DNA from: Balaenoptera acutorostrata | Taxonomy: Eukaryota > Chordata > Mammalia > Artiodactyla > Balaenopteridae | Assembly: GCF_949987535.1 (NCBI RefSeq) | Contig: NC_080077.1 | Span: forward strand, 33,383,389 to 33,447,388 | Direction: 5' to 3' | DNA length: 64,000 nucleotides | Shown here: positions 33,813-45,596 of the stretch, piece after piece | Layout of the letters: the number at the start of each line of letters is the position of its first letter | Position numbering within the stretch: position 1 is the first letter of the stretch | Program-made: the position numbers and the translations under genes | Notes under the pieces: generated by a model | Databases searched by the model: none | Told to the model about the DNA's origin: nothing | What the model saw: the letters and a program-made list of their open reading frames with translations, nothing else

Positions 33813-36800
33813 CTTAAAATTTATTTATTTTATTTATGGCTGTGTTGGGTCTTCGTTTCTGTGCGAGGGCTTTCCCTAGTTGTGGCAAGCGGGGGCCACT
33901 CTTCATCGCAGTGCGCGGGCCTCTCACTACCGCGTCCTCTCTTGTTGCGGACCACAGGCTCCAGACGCGCAGGCTCAGTAGCTGTGGCTCACGGGCCCAG
34001 TTGCTCCGCGGCATGTGGGATCCTCCCAGACCAGGGCTCGAACCCGTGTCCCCTGCATTGGCAGGCAGATTCTCAACCACTGCGCCACCAGGGAAGCCCC
34101 TATTTTTAGTTTTTTAAGGAACCTCCATACTGTTCTCCATAGTGACTGTATCAATTTACATGCCCACCAACACTGCAAGAGGGTTCCCTTTTCTCCACAC
34201 CCTCTCCAGCATTTATTGTTCATAGATTTTTTGATGATGGCCATTCTGACTGGTGTGAGGTGATACCTCATTGTAGTTTTGACTTGCATTTCTCTAATGA
34301 TTAGAGATGTAGAGCATTCTTTCATGTGTTTGCTGGCAATCTGCATATCTTCTTTGGAGAAATGTCTATTTAGGTCTTCTGCCCATTTTTGGATTGGGTT
34401 GTTTGTTTTTTTGATGTTAAGCTGCATGAGCTCCTTGTAAATTTTGGAGATTAAATCCTTTGTCAGTTGCTTCATTTGCAAATATTTTCTCCCATTCTGA
34501 GGGTTGTCTTTTCGTTTCTTTTATGGTTTCCTTTGCTGTGTAAAAGCTTTTAAGTTTCATTAGGTCCCAGATGTTTATTTTTGTTTTTATTTCCATTTCT
34601 CTAGGAGGTGGGTCATAAAGGATCTTGCTGTGATTTATGTCATAGAGCGTTCTGCCTATGTTTTCCTCTAAGAGTTTTAGAGTGTCTGACTTTACATTTA
34701 GGTTTTTAAGCCATTTTGAGTTTATTTTTGTGTCTGGTGTTAGTGAGTGTTCTAATTTCATTCTTTTACATGTAGCTGTCCAGTTTTCCCAGCACCACTT
34801 ATTGAAGATGCTGTCTTTTCTCCATTGTATATTCTTGCCTCCTTTATCAAAAATAAGGTAACCATAGGGACGTGGGTTTATCTGTGGGCTTTCTATCCTG
34901 TTCCATTGATCTATATTTCTGTTTCTCTGCCAGTACCATACTGTCTTGATTACTGTAGCTTTGTAGTATAGTCTGAAATCCAGGAGCCTGAATCCTCCAG
35001 CTTCGTTTTTCTTTCTCAAGATTGCTTTGGCTATTCGGGGTCTTTTGTGTTTCCATACAAATTGTGAAATTTTTTGTTCTAGTTCTGTAAAAAATGCCAT
35101 TCGTAGTTTGATAGGGATTGCATTGAATCTGTAGATTGCTTTGGGTAGTAGAGTCATTTTCACAATGTTCATTCTTCCAATCCAAGAACATGGTATATCT
35201 CTCCATGTGCTTGTATCATTTTTAATTTCTTTCATCAGTGTCTTATAGTTTTCTGCATACAGGTCTTTTGTCTTCCTAGGTAGGTTTATTCCTAGGTATT
35301 TTATTCTTTTTGTTGCAGTGGTAAATGGGAGTGTTTCCTTAATTTCACTTTCAGATTTTTCATCATTAGTGTATAGGAATGCAAGAGATTTCTGTGCATT
35401 AATATTGTATCCTGCTACTTCACCAAATTCATTGATTAGCTCTAGTAGTTTTCTGGTAGAGTCTTTAGGACGCTCTATGTATAGTATCATGTCATTTGCA
35501 AACAGTGACAGTTTTACTTTTTCTTTTCCGAATTGGATTCCTTTTATTTCTTTTTCTTCTCTGATTACTGTGGCTAACACTTCCAAAACTATGTTGAATA
35601 ATAGTGGTGAGAGTGGGCAACCTTGTCTTGTTCCGGATCTTAGTGGAAATGGTTTCAGTTTTTCACCATTGTGAATGATGTTGGCTGTGGGTTTGTCATA
35701 TATGGCCTTTATTATGTTGAGGTGAGTTCCCGCTATGCCTACTTTCTGGAGGGTTTTTATCATAAATGGGTGTTGAATTTTGTTGAAAGCTTCTTCTGCA
35801 TCTATTGAGATGATCATATGGCTTTTCTTCTTCAATTTGTTAATATGGTGTATCACATTGATTGATTTGCGTATATTGAAGAATCCTTGCATTCCTGGGA
35901 TAAACCCCATTTGATCATGTTGTACGATCCTTTTAATGTGCTGTTGGATTCTGTTTGCTAGTATTTTGTTGAGGATTTTTGCCTCTATGTTAATCCGTGA
36001 TGTTTGCCTGTAGTTTTCTTTCTTTGTGACATCTTTGTCTGGTTTTGGTATCAGGGTGATGGTGGCCTCGTGGAATGAGTTTGGGAGCGTTCCTCCCTCT
36101 GCTATATTTTGGAAGAGTTTGAGAAGGATAGGTGTTAGCTCTTCTCTAAATGTTGGATAGAATTCTTCTGTGAAGCCATCTGGTCCTCAGCTTTTGTTTG
36201 TTGGAAGATTTTTAATCACAGTTTCAATTTCACTGCTTGTGATTGGTCTGTTTATATTTTCTATTTCTTCCTGGTTCAGTCTTGGAAGGTTGTGCTTTTC
36301 TAAGAATTTGTCCATTTCTTCCAGATTGTCCATTTTATTGGCATATAGTTGCTTGTAGTAATCTCTCATGATCCGTTGTATTTCTGCAGTGTCAGTTGTT
36401 CTCCTTTTTCATTTCTAATTCTATTGATTTGAGTCTTCTCCCTTTTTTCTTCATGAGTCTGGCTAATGGTTTATCAATTTTGTTTATCTTCTTAAAGAAC
36501 CAGCTTTTAGTTTGACTGATCTTTGCTATTGTGTCCTTCATATCTTTTTTATTTATTTCTGATTTGATTTTTATGATTTCTTTCCTTCAGCTAACTTTGG
36601 GGGTTTTTTGTTCTTCTTTCTCTAATTGCTTTAGGTGTAAGGTTAGTTTGTTTATTTGAGATGTTTCTTGTTTCTTGAGGTAGGGTTGTACTGCTATAAA
36701 CTTCCCTCTTAGAACTGCTTTTGCTGCATCCCATAGGTTTTGGGTCGTCGTGTTTTCATTGTCATTTGTTTCTAGGTATTTTTTGATTTCTTCTTTGATT

Positions 36801-37591
36801 TCTTCAGTGATTTCTTGGTTATTAAGTAGTGTATTGTTTAGCCTCCATGTGTTTGTATTTTTTACAGATATTTTCCTGTAATTGATATCTAGTCTCATAG
36901 CGTTGTGGTCGGAAAAGATACTTGATACGATTTCAATTTTCTTAAATTTACCAAGGCTTGATTTGTGACCCAAGATATGATCTATCCTGGAGAATGTTCC
37001 AAGAGCAGTTGAGAAGAAAGGGTATTCTGTTGTTTTTGGATGGAATGTCCTATAAATGTCAATTAAGTCTATCTTTTTTAATGTATCATTTAAAGCTTGG
37101 GTTTCCTTATTTATTTCCAGTTTGGATGATCTGTCCATTGGTGAAAGTGGCATGTTAAAGTTCCCTACTATGATTGTGTTACTGTCAATTTCCCCTTTTG
37201 TGGCTGTTAGTATTTGCCTTATGTATTAAGGTGCTCCTACGTTGGATGCATAAATATTTATAATTGTTATACCTTCTTCTTGGATTGATCCCTTGATCAT
37301 TATGTAGTGTCCTTCTTTGTCTCTTGTAATAGTCTTTATTTTAAAGTCTATTTTGTCTGATATGAGAATTGTTACTCCAGCTTTCTTTTGATTTCCATTT
37401 GCATGGAATATCTTTTTCCATCCCCACACTTTCAGTCTGTATGTGTCCCTAGGTCTGAAGTGGGCCTCTTGTAGACAGCATATATACAGGTCTTGTGTTT
37501 GTATCCATTCAGCCAGTCTATGTCTTTTGGTTGGACCGTTTAATCCATTTACATTTAAGGTCATTATCGATATGTATGTTCCTATTACCAT
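33418..37591 (-). pseudogene. L1 ORF2, broken, RT active site mutated
   Basis: ORF2 starts at the ATG ending at 37591 ('MVIGTYISIMTLNVNGLN'). The endonuclease keeps the catalytic E in 'CLQEAHF' and the SDH motif ('[10 protein letters not shown]', in 36587-37153). The largest open piece (34417-35910, 497 codons) covers RT from 'IHHINKLK' through '[12 protein letters not shown]' to the region after RT. The catalytic FADD reads FAND: an AAT codon at 35494-35496 replaces the first catalytic Asp. The C-terminal Cys motif reads [14 protein letters not shown], again Q for H. Frameshifts and a SINE at 33786-34099 complete the damage. Confidence 0.93.
33786..34099 (-). mobile_element. CHR-type SINE inside L1 ORF2
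   Basis: Complete young SINE with a T run of about 27 and TSD ctatttttagttttt at 33771-33785 and 34100-34114. It is oriented like the L1 and splits the ORF2 C-terminal domain, so translations across it give L1-SINE chimeric ORFs that are not genes. Confidence 0.95.
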
Positions 37592-37650
37592 TTTTTTGAA
37601 TTGTTTTGGGTTTGTTTTTGTAGGTCTTTTCCTTCTCTTGTGTTTCCTGC

Positions 37651-38545
37651 TTAGGGAAGTTCCTTTAGCATTTGTTGTAAAGCTGGTTTGGTGGTGCTGA
37701 ATTCTCTTAGCTTTTGCTTGACTGTAAAGGTTTTAATTTCTCTGTCAAATCTCAATCAGATCCTTGCTGGGTAGAGTAATCTTGGTTGTAGGTTTTTCCC
37801 TTTCATCACTGTAAATATGTCCTGTCACTCCCTTCTGGCTTGCAGAGTTTCTGCTGAAAGATCAGCTGTTAACCTTATGGGGATTCCCTCGTATGTAATT
37901 TGTTGCTTTTCCCTTGCTGCTTTTAATATTTTTTCTTTGTATTTAACTTTTGATAGTTTGATTAACGTGTCGTGGCGTGTTTCTCCTTGGATTTATCCTG
38001 TATGGGACTCTCTGCGCTTCCTGGACTTGATTAACTATTTCCTTTCCCATATTAGGGAAGTTTTCAACTATAATCTTTTCAAATATTTTCTCAGTCCCTT
38101 TCTTTTTCTCTTCTTCTTCTGGGACCCCTATAATTTGAATGTTGGTGCATTTTATGTTGTCCCAGAGGTCTCTGAGACTGTCCTCAATTCTTTCCATTCC
38201 TTTTTCTTTATTCTGCTCTGCGGTAGTTATAGCCACTATTTTATCCTCCAGGTCACTTATCCATTCTTCTGTCTCAGTTATTCTGCCATTGATTCCTTCT
38301 AGAGAATTTTAAATTTCATTTATTGTGCTGTTCGTCATTGTTTGTTTGCTCTTTAGTTCTTCTAGGTCCTTGTTAAACGGTTCTTGTATTTTCTCCATTC
38401 TATTTCCAAGATTTTGGACCATCTTTACTCTCATTACTTTGAATTCTTTTTCAGGTAGACTGCCTATTTCCTCTTCATTTGTTTGGTCTGGTGGGTTTTT
38501 ACCTTGCCCCTTCATCTGCTGTGTGTTTCTCAGTCTTCTCTTTTT
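37651..38545 (-). pseudogene. L1 ORF1, broken
   Basis: Open pieces 38309-38515 ('PLNKDLEEL'-type coiled coil, here 'EPFNKDLEELKSKQ') and 37943-38236 ('IIGVPEEEEKKKGTEKIFE', 'RVPYRINPRRNTPRH') are the ORF1p coiled coil and RRM region. The initiator ATG seen in the other L1 copy is not conserved here. A TAA at 37651-37653 ends ORF1, 57 bp before ORF2. Confidence 0.85.
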
Positions 38546-40560
38546 TTTTAACTTACTGTGTTTGGGGTTTCCTTTTCGCAGGCTGCAGGTTCATAGTTCC
38601 CATTGTTTTTGGTGTCTGCCCCCAGTGGCTAAGGTTGGTTCAATGGGTTCTGTAGGCTTCCTGGTGGTGGGGACTAGTGCCTGTGTTCTGGTGGATGAGG
38701 CTGGATCTTGTCTTTCTGGTGGGCAGGACCGCATTCAGTGGTGTGTTTTGGGGTGTCTGTGACCTTATTATGATTTTTACGCAGCCCCTCTGCTAATGGG
38801 TGGGGTTGTGTTCCTGTGTTCCTAGTTGTTTGGCATAGGGTGTTCAGCACTGTAGCTTGCTGGTTGTTGAGTGGCTCTGGGTCTTAGTGTTGAGATGGAG
38901 ATCTCTGGGAGAGCTTTTGCCATTTAGTATTACATGGAACTGGGAGGTCTCTGGTGGACAAATGTCCTGAACTTGGCTCTCCCACCTCAGAGGCATAGGC
39001 CTGACACCTGGCCAGAGCACCAAGATCCTGTCAGCCACACGGCTCAGAAGAAAAGGGAGAAAAAAAGAAAGGAAGAAAGAAAAAATTAAAATAAAATAAA
39101 AATTATGAAAAGAAAAAATATTAAAAATAAAAAAATTAAAATGTAATAAAAAAAAGAAAAGAAAGAAGAGAGCAGCCAATCCAAAAAACAAATCCACCAA
39201 TGATAACAAGTGGTAAAAACTATACTTAAAAAAAAAAAAAAAACCAAAGGGAAAAAAGAAAAAAACGGACAGGCAGAACACTAGGACAAATGGTAAAAGC
39301 GAAGCTATACAGACAAAATCACACAACGAGGCATACACACACACACACTCACAAAAAGGGAAAAAGGAAAAATATATACATATCTCGTTGCTTCCAAAGT
39401 ACACCACCTCGATTTTGGGATGATTCATTGTCTATTCAGGTATTCCAGAGATGCAGTGTACATGAAGTTGATTGTGGAGATTTAATCCGCTGCTCCTGAG
39501 GCTGCTGGGGGAGATTTCCCTTTCTCTTCTTTGTTCGCACAGCTCCTGGGGTTCAGCTTCAGATTTGGCCCCGCCTCTGCGTGTAGGTTGCCTGAGGGCA
39601 TCTGTTCTTCACTCAGATAGGACGGGGTTAAGGAAGCAGCTGCTTCGGGGGCTCTGGCTCGCTCAGGCCTGGGGGAGGGAGGGGTACGGAATGTGGGGCG
39701 AGCCTGCGGCGGCAGAGGCCGGAGTGACGTTGCACCAGCCCAAGGCACGGCGTGCGTTCTCCTGGGGAAGTTGTCCTTGGATCACGGGACCCTGGCAGTG
39801 GTGGGCTGCACAGGCTCCCGGGAGGGGCAGTGTGGAGAGTGACCTGTGCTTGCACACAGGCTTCTTGGTGGAGGCAGCAGCAGCCTTAGCATCTCATGCT
39901 CGTCTCTGGAGCTCGTTTAGGCGGTGCTCTGAATGCCCTCTCCTCACGCAACCTGGAACAATGGTCTCTTACCTCTTCGGCAGCTGCAGACTTTTTTCCG
40001 GACTCCCTCCAGGCTAGGTGGCACACTAGCCCCCTTCAGGCTGTGTTCACACTGCCAACCCCAGTCCTCTCCCTGCGATCTGACCTCCGAAGCCCGAGCC
40101 TCAGCTCCCAGCCCCCGCCCGCCCCGGCGGGTGAGCAGACAAGCCTCTCGGGCTGGTGAGTGCTGGTTGGCACCGATCCTCTGTGCGGGAACCTCTCCGC
40201 TTTGCCCTCCGCACCCCTGTGGCTGCGCTCTCCTCCGTGGCTCCGAAGCTTCCCCCCTCCGCCACCCACAGTCTCCGCCCGCGAAGGGGCTTCCTAGTGT
40301 GTGGAAACCTTTCCTCCTTCACGGCTCCCTCCCACTGGTGCAGGTCCCATCCCTATTCGTTTGTCTCTGTTTTTTCTTTTTTCTTTTGTCCTACCCAGGT
40401 ACTGGGGGAGTTTCTTGCCTTTTGGGAGGTCTGAGGTCTTCTGCCAGCGTTCAGTAGGTGTTCTGTAGGAGTTGTTCCACATGTAGATGTATTTCTGATG
40501 TATTTGTGGGGAGGAAGGTGATTGCCACGTCTTACTCTTCTGCCATCTTGAAGGTCTCTC
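38546..40560 (-). promoter_or_regulatory. L1 5' UTR, CpG-rich
   Basis: About 2 kb in front of ORF1. The distal part (about 39480-40330) is GC- and CpG-rich ('gcccccgcccgccccggcgg'), typical of the internal L1 promoter in Cetartiodactyla. Long ORFs here on either strand (for example 39472-40017, 181 codons, and 39933-40457, 174 codons) follow from base composition, with no motif. Activity is inferred by position. Confidence 0.75.
39050..39275. repeat. A-rich low-complexity tract in L1 5' UTR
   Basis: GAAA, AAAT and long A runs, which read as a pyrimidine tract on the L1 sense strand. It separates the CpG-rich distal UTR from the part shared with the plus-strand L1, and lies close to where the two L1 5' UTRs stop matching. 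Confidence 0.75.
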
Positions 40561-40574
40561 GATTCGTTGTTATT

Positions 40575-41320
40575 AAAAAGACTTTTATTAACAGCATCTA
40601 CCTTTTTTTAAAATAAATTGACATTTTTCTCTGTTCGATGCAACCAAAATAAACTACAGGAATATTTTGAAATCTGAAGACTTTCAGTGTCAACCATAAC
40701 ACTCAGACTTTCTTTTTGTGTGCATCAAAATAGCCTCATGGTTTTTATTGAATGACTTTACCATATATTCTCATAAAATATTATCTTTATCTTTTTTTTA
40801 ACATGGGGATTCCACATAATGTTTCCCTTGGGGAAAAGGTGTTCTACTATTTAAAGGCTTAAAAATCATGACTACAAATTACAGACACTGTTGAAGATTT
40901 TTGAGCAGGAAAGTTACATAATGAAAGTGGTGTTTTGGGAATATATTAATCTGGTTCTATGTCAGGTGGATTGCCCAGAGACCAGTTAAAAAGATACTGT
41001 GAACAGCATCCTGTGAAAATTACCATTATAATACAATAGAAAATTGAACTAAGACCTTTTATATCTATTGGAAATCATGAGAGGAATAAAACAAAGTGGT
41101 TGAAATATTATGTTTACATAGCAAATAGGCATACTGAAAGGCTTTTTCACCTTCAAGCTCTATGACTTCCTTTATTTTTACTCCAAATAAAAAATGTAAA
41201 GCAAGGAAAGAATTATACGGCAGAAAGTGTTCAGATAGATCCCTAATAAAGGGAAAAAGCACTTAGCAATTGGTATCCTACTTCATCTAAAATGCCTCCA
41301 GTTGGTTGAAGAGCACTGAC
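40575..41320. other. Unassigned AT-rich DNA
   Basis: No gene, RNA or repeat that I can support. Confidence 0.45.
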
Positions 41321-41347
41321 TAGGTATGAGAGCTTCTTTGAACTTTT

Positions 41348-41589
41348 TCTTTTTTTTATACAGCAGGTTCTTATTAGTCATCAATTTTATACACATCAGT
41401 GTATACATGTCAATCCCAATCGCCCAATTCATCACACCACCACCCCCGCCCCCCACCACTTTCCCCCCTTGGTGTCCATACGTTTGTTCTGTACATCTGT
41501 GTCTCAATTTCTGCCCTGCAAACCGGTTCATCTGTACCATTTTTCTAGGTTCCACATATATGCATTAATATACAATATTTGTTTTTCTC
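41348..41589 (-). mobile_element. 5'-truncated L1 tail with ~27-bp TSD
   Basis: Antisense L1 3' end: 'tacagcaggttcttattagt', 'gtcaatcccaatcgccc' and 'tgcattaatatacaatattt'. The flanks 41321-41347 and 41590-41616 are the same ~27 bp ('gagagcttcttt' core) with two mismatches. Confidence 0.9.
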
Positions 41590-41619
41590 TAGATATGAGA
41601 GCTTCTTTGGACTTTTAAC

Positions 41620-42410
41620 AATGCAATTCTCCCCTGGCTCCATTTTTAACCTCAAAAGTATTTTTTCTTGACTTTATAAAACTATTTTCAAAGATAACAA
41701 ATATTCAAATATTCGATGTAGAAAAATTATAGAAATACATAGAAGCAAGCAAAAAATAAAATTACTTGTAACTTTACAGCCTAGATAGAATGGGTTTGGA
41801 AGCCTATATGCTTTTTAGTGTATAGTCTTTTCAATATTATTCTATATAAATATATATGAATAAGGAAATAAGGTTCAAGTAAAATAGGATTATACTCTAC
41901 GTTCTGCTAAATGTTTCAGGGAAACAATTGGCAACCAGGGAATAATTATTTGATAATTATCAACGCCCACAAATCTAACATGTGATTTTAAGCAGACTAT
42001 CTTGGAATTTAAATTTAACTCAAATTATTGTCATAAGATGCGTATGATCTCCAAAATAAAGTAAATTTCATTTGTATCTAATCATAGATTTTGAAGTTGT
42101 GTTTACAAACACCAATCCCTTTTTAACTTCAACACTGGCTTGGCCCCAATGTAACCAGAATTTGGTATCACAGGGTCCATCTGAGCATCCACCACATTGG
42201 AACTGAAACGGAGTTCCAATAGAGTATGTCTGTTTCCTCCCCCCAGATCATCACTAGTCCGTATTTCCAATTGCTGGTTTCAGCCAGGCATATTTTTGCT
42301 GTCTTAAATCGGTGTCTTCTCCCACAATGCCCCCACCTTGGTCACAGTCATCAAAACTTTGTTTCTCTCCATCCCATTATTCTGCTTACTGATACTCCTA
42401 CCACATGAGG
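41620..42410. other. Unassigned AT-rich DNA
   Basis: The ORF at 42226-42408 (60 codons) has no motif. Nothing else recognised. Confidence 0.4.
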
Positions 42411-42414
42411 CTAC

Positions 42415-42545
42415 TGAACTCCTAGTGATTCAATGACTGGCTCAAAGCACATGATCAGTTACTGGCAGATCCAGGGCTTGACTCCTTGCTCCTGCATCTT
42501 TCTCCTGGCGTACGTTCAAGGGCTCTCACCACCACACCAATACCT
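42415..42545 (-). mobile_element. MIR remnant (antisense)
   Basis: 'actggcagatccagggcttg' and 'ctctcaccaccacaccaata' match the reverse complement of the MIR tRNA-like half. Confidence 0.6.
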
Positions 42546-42744
42546 TATATACTAAAGAGCCAACAATACAAATCCTGGAAATCCTCATTAACACAGTTCC
42601 ACCTACAGCACTGATTTTGTGACATAAGACCTGACGACTGTGTGTGGCAAAGACACAGATTACATTAAAAAGACACCAAAGCTCTTTTGCGTGATTCAAA
42701 ATAGCACATTATCTCTGTGAATTAAAACCAGACTATACTAGCCA

Positions 42745-43405
42745 ACATCATTTTTTCAACTATCAGCTTGGCAATAATCAAAAAGTTGAACAACATTCTG
42801 CTTCCTAGGCTATGGGGGGATAGGTATTTTCATACACTGCTAGCTGAAGGACACAAGATACAACCCCCATAAAGGACATTTTGACAGTATTTTTAATAGT
42901 TACAAATGTATTTACCCTTTGACCCAGCAATCTTACTTCTGGGAATGGATCTTACTGACACATCTGCACACATCAAAATGATTTATGTCCAAGGTTATTC
43001 AATACTGCTTTGTTTGTAAAAGGAAAAGATTGGAAACAACCCAAGTTATCTATCAGCAGAGGAATGGTTAATTAAACTATGGTACATACACACAATGGAA
43101 TATTAGGTATCTGTAAAAAACAATGAGGAAGCATGAGATGCACTGGTAAAGAAAGATATCCAGGAGATATTGTTAAGTGTAAAACTCAAGGTGCAGAAGA
43201 GGGCCACATTTTATATAAGAAATAATATCAGCAGTTGATACAAGTAGTTAACCATGGGGGTGGGGGGGCACTGGGGAGTAGAGTGTGAGGTAGATGATGA
43301 GAAGGTGGTAAAAAATCTCAGCGTACACTTTGTTAAACTTTTCTTTCTTCATTTTAAAAACTCATTTGAATGTATTACCTATTAAAAATAAAAACTAAAC
43401 ACATT
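42745..43405 (+). mobile_element. Ancient L1M ORF2 C-terminus and 3' UTR
   Basis: 'acccagcaatcttacttctg', 'ggaaacaacccaagttatct', 'aactatggtacatacacac' and 'attgttaagtgtaaaactc' follow the L1M terminal order. No open frame. Confidence 0.8.
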
Positions 43406-43409
43406 TTTG

Positions 43410-44157
43410 GTTTCATTGTTTTAGTTCAATGCAATATCAGGAAGAGTCCCCTAATTTTTTTCCGGTTTAATCACTTTGAATAAGAACACTGAGGTATCTT
43501 CTTAGGTGAGCTTTTCTGGTACAAGAAAAAGGTAAAGAAAAGTATTAAATCAATGTACTGATAAATTCCCATGAAAATCATTTAGTAGTTTGCTGCTTTA
43601 TGGCATTAAGAATCTAAGAAAATCCTAAGCTACTCTGACTTTTCTCACTTTTCTGTCTTTTCTGAAAAGAGTGGTAGGTCATCAAAGCTTCCCTACTCCA
43701 AATACACCTATGTTATGTCTTAAAAGGAGAAGGCAAAACTATTTAAACTTTGATATGGATATCATTATTTTAATAAATACCACAAAATTAGCAGGAAATT
43801 GTGACATGATTAAGCTGAGATGCAGAGAATTGTCAGATATATAAGAATTTGTTTCTAAAAAGCTTGTTTATGCATCAGAGTAAAGTAGTAGCAATTTGAA
43901 TAAAATAGATGGTTCAGATAAAACAGACATAATTCATTAACCTGACAGGATAATTTTCAAATTGACATTTTACATGTGACTACATTGATATGTTTTGCCT
44001 CTCACGGTAAGATTTTTCTAGTAGAATTATGAGTCCTGTTTCAAAGTAAGATTTCTATAATAAAATTGAAGCAGGGAAACACAGAGGCATTAGACTGGAG
44101 ATAGCATTAATGTTATATTTTCAGAATTATACATTATTATTAGACATATTATTATTT
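43410..44157. other. Unassigned AT-rich DNA
   Basis: No ORF of length, RNA or named repeat. Confidence 0.4.
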
Positions 44158-44167
44158 AAAAAATGAA

Positions 44168-44290
44168 ATGGAATGACCTATATGGAAAAAGAATCTCAAA
44201 AAAGAGTGGATATATGTATATGTATAACTGATTCACTTTGCTGTACAGCAGAAAGTAACACGACCTTGTAAGTCAACTATACTCCAATAA
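44168..44290 (+). mobile_element. Short L1 tail (about 120 bp)
   Basis: 'gtggatatatgtatatgtat', 'gattcactttgctgtacagc' and 'caactatactccaataaaa' are the L1 3' terminus. The likely TSD is A-rich (aaaaaatgaa at about 44158-44167 and 44290-44299), hence approximate borders. Confidence 0.8.
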
Positions 44291-44299
44291 AAAAATGAA

Positions 44300-44490
44300 C
44301 ACTAGCTGTGTAATTTTTTAACGGCCACTTAACCATCTCTGAGCCTCAGTTTCCTTACTTGTTCATGGGATGATAGTAACACCTTGTTCATAGGGTTGCT
44401 GTAAGGAATAAATGAGATAATATATTTGAAGTGGTGCTCAGACCATGCCTGGCATACTGTAAGTGCTCACTAAGTGGTAGCTATTATTTT
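44300..44490 (+). mobile_element. MIR (sense)
   Basis: 'tctgagcctcagtttcctta', 'tgctgtaaggaataaatgag' and 'catgcctggcatactgtaag' are the MIR core and 3' half. Confidence 0.85.
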
Positions 44491-44499
44491 GATCTTATT

Positions 44500-45165
44500 T
44501 GCATGTCAACAATCCTATAAGATGGAATGTATTGGGTTTTACCATTTAGTCATATGTACGTATTACTAAACATATATGTGTATATATATATATGTATAAT
44601 TTATGATATCATGACATTATTGTTCTAATAACATAGAATAATACTTATAATTTGATAATTGTAAAATCGGGACGTGAAATTTAATGAATACTATGATAAA
44701 AAAATGCCTAGTAAAATAACAGCAAGAAATATATAAGCATATTAACAGTGGAAATATTAGAGTAGTAAAACTATTAGTTATTATCCTTTTATTTTCTCTA
44801 TTTCCTGAATGTTTTATAATATTTTTATAACTTTATAATGACAATAAAGGTAAACACAATAAACTTGGTGGGGGCAGAAATAAAGAAAATAAATTGTCAG
44901 AAAAAGAAATACCTTGATTCAGGTTATAACTGAGTGTCCATCCCCACCCCACCCCAAAACAAATATCCTACATATACTACCACAGCTGAGAGTAAACCCT
45001 TTAGGTTTGGGTATATAAAATGTACTTCTAGGGCGAGAGAGTGACTACATCAGAAAATGCAAGGGAATATATAGTAGGAAAAAATGTACTATGTGTCAGA
45101 TACTGCCAGTTGCCTACCCAACCTCTTCTCTTCTTCTTTAGTGATAGAACCCCAATTATGTCATG
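44500..45165. other. AT-rich DNA with a probable L1M 3' end
   Basis: About 44740-44870 ('ctctatttcctgaatgtttt', 'taatgacaataaaggtaaac') resembles an L1M terminus. Contains a TA run near 44577-44592. Otherwise unassigned. Confidence 0.4.
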
Positions 45166-45169
45166 ATGG

Positions 45170-45563
45170 CAATGTACTGTTAAAAAATACCTTCCTAGAT
45201 TCCCTTGCAGCGAGGGCTGGCCATGTGTCCCACTTTATACAATGAAGTATAATCAGAAGTCATTTGGAGAGACTCAGTGGGCCTGCTCTCTTGGCTTTCT
45301 GCCCCTTCCTCCTTCTTCCTGCTGGCTACGCAGATATGTTGCCTGGTCACAGCAATCATTTTGCAATTGTGCTTATTAAAATTACAAGCTAAGTATGGCA
45401 GGACAAAAAGCTTAAGTTTGGGTCCCTGTCAGCCTCATCAAGCAGTTGCACCTTCCTGGACGAGCCTTCTTGTTAGGTGAGAAAACTGAGTTCCTGAATG
45501 TGAAAGCTACCATGAGAATGCCCTGCTTTTTGCAGCCAAATAAATACTAATTGATACACATGA
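45170..45563 (+). mobile_element. Old LTR-like medium-reiterated repeat
   Basis: 'agattcccttgcagcgaggg', 'ctggccatgtgtcccac', 'cttcctgctggctacgcag', 'cttcttgttaggtgagaaaa' and 'atactaattgatacac' follow a known mammalian repeat order. Family name not recalled. The 67-codon ORF inside is chance. Confidence 0.55.
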
Positions 45564-45596
45564 ATTTCCAAGGATCAGAGGGAAAGACATCCTTTT

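Larger units (their letters stand above)
33040..40560 (-). mobile_element. Full-length L1 (minus strand) with 3' transduction
   Basis: About 7.5 kb including one SINE. In sense: 5' end 'gagagaccttcaagatggc' at 40560, CpG-rich 5' UTR, ORF1 remnant, ORF2 remnant, 3' UTR ending 'tccaataaaggtgtt', A10, a 19-nt transduced segment, and a second A-rich tail. TSD 14 bp with one mismatch. The length and 5' start are those expected of a complete cetartiodactyl L1. ORFs are broken and an RT catalytic residue is changed, so it is inactive. Confidence 0.95.

Noticed and set aside
33690..34109. 139-codon ORF spanning L1 and SINE
   Set aside because: Fusion of L1 3' region with SINE sequence through a poly(T) run; no gene.
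38844..39428. 194-codon Phe-rich minus ORF resembling a membrane protein
   Set aside because: Translation of the A-rich low-complexity tract in the L1 5' UTR, where A runs read as Phe on the other strand.
39472..40017. 181-codon ORF (and 174-codon ORF at 39933-40457)
   Set aside because: They lie in the CpG-rich 5' UTR of the minus-strand L1; high GC lowers stop frequency. No motif, antisense to the L1.
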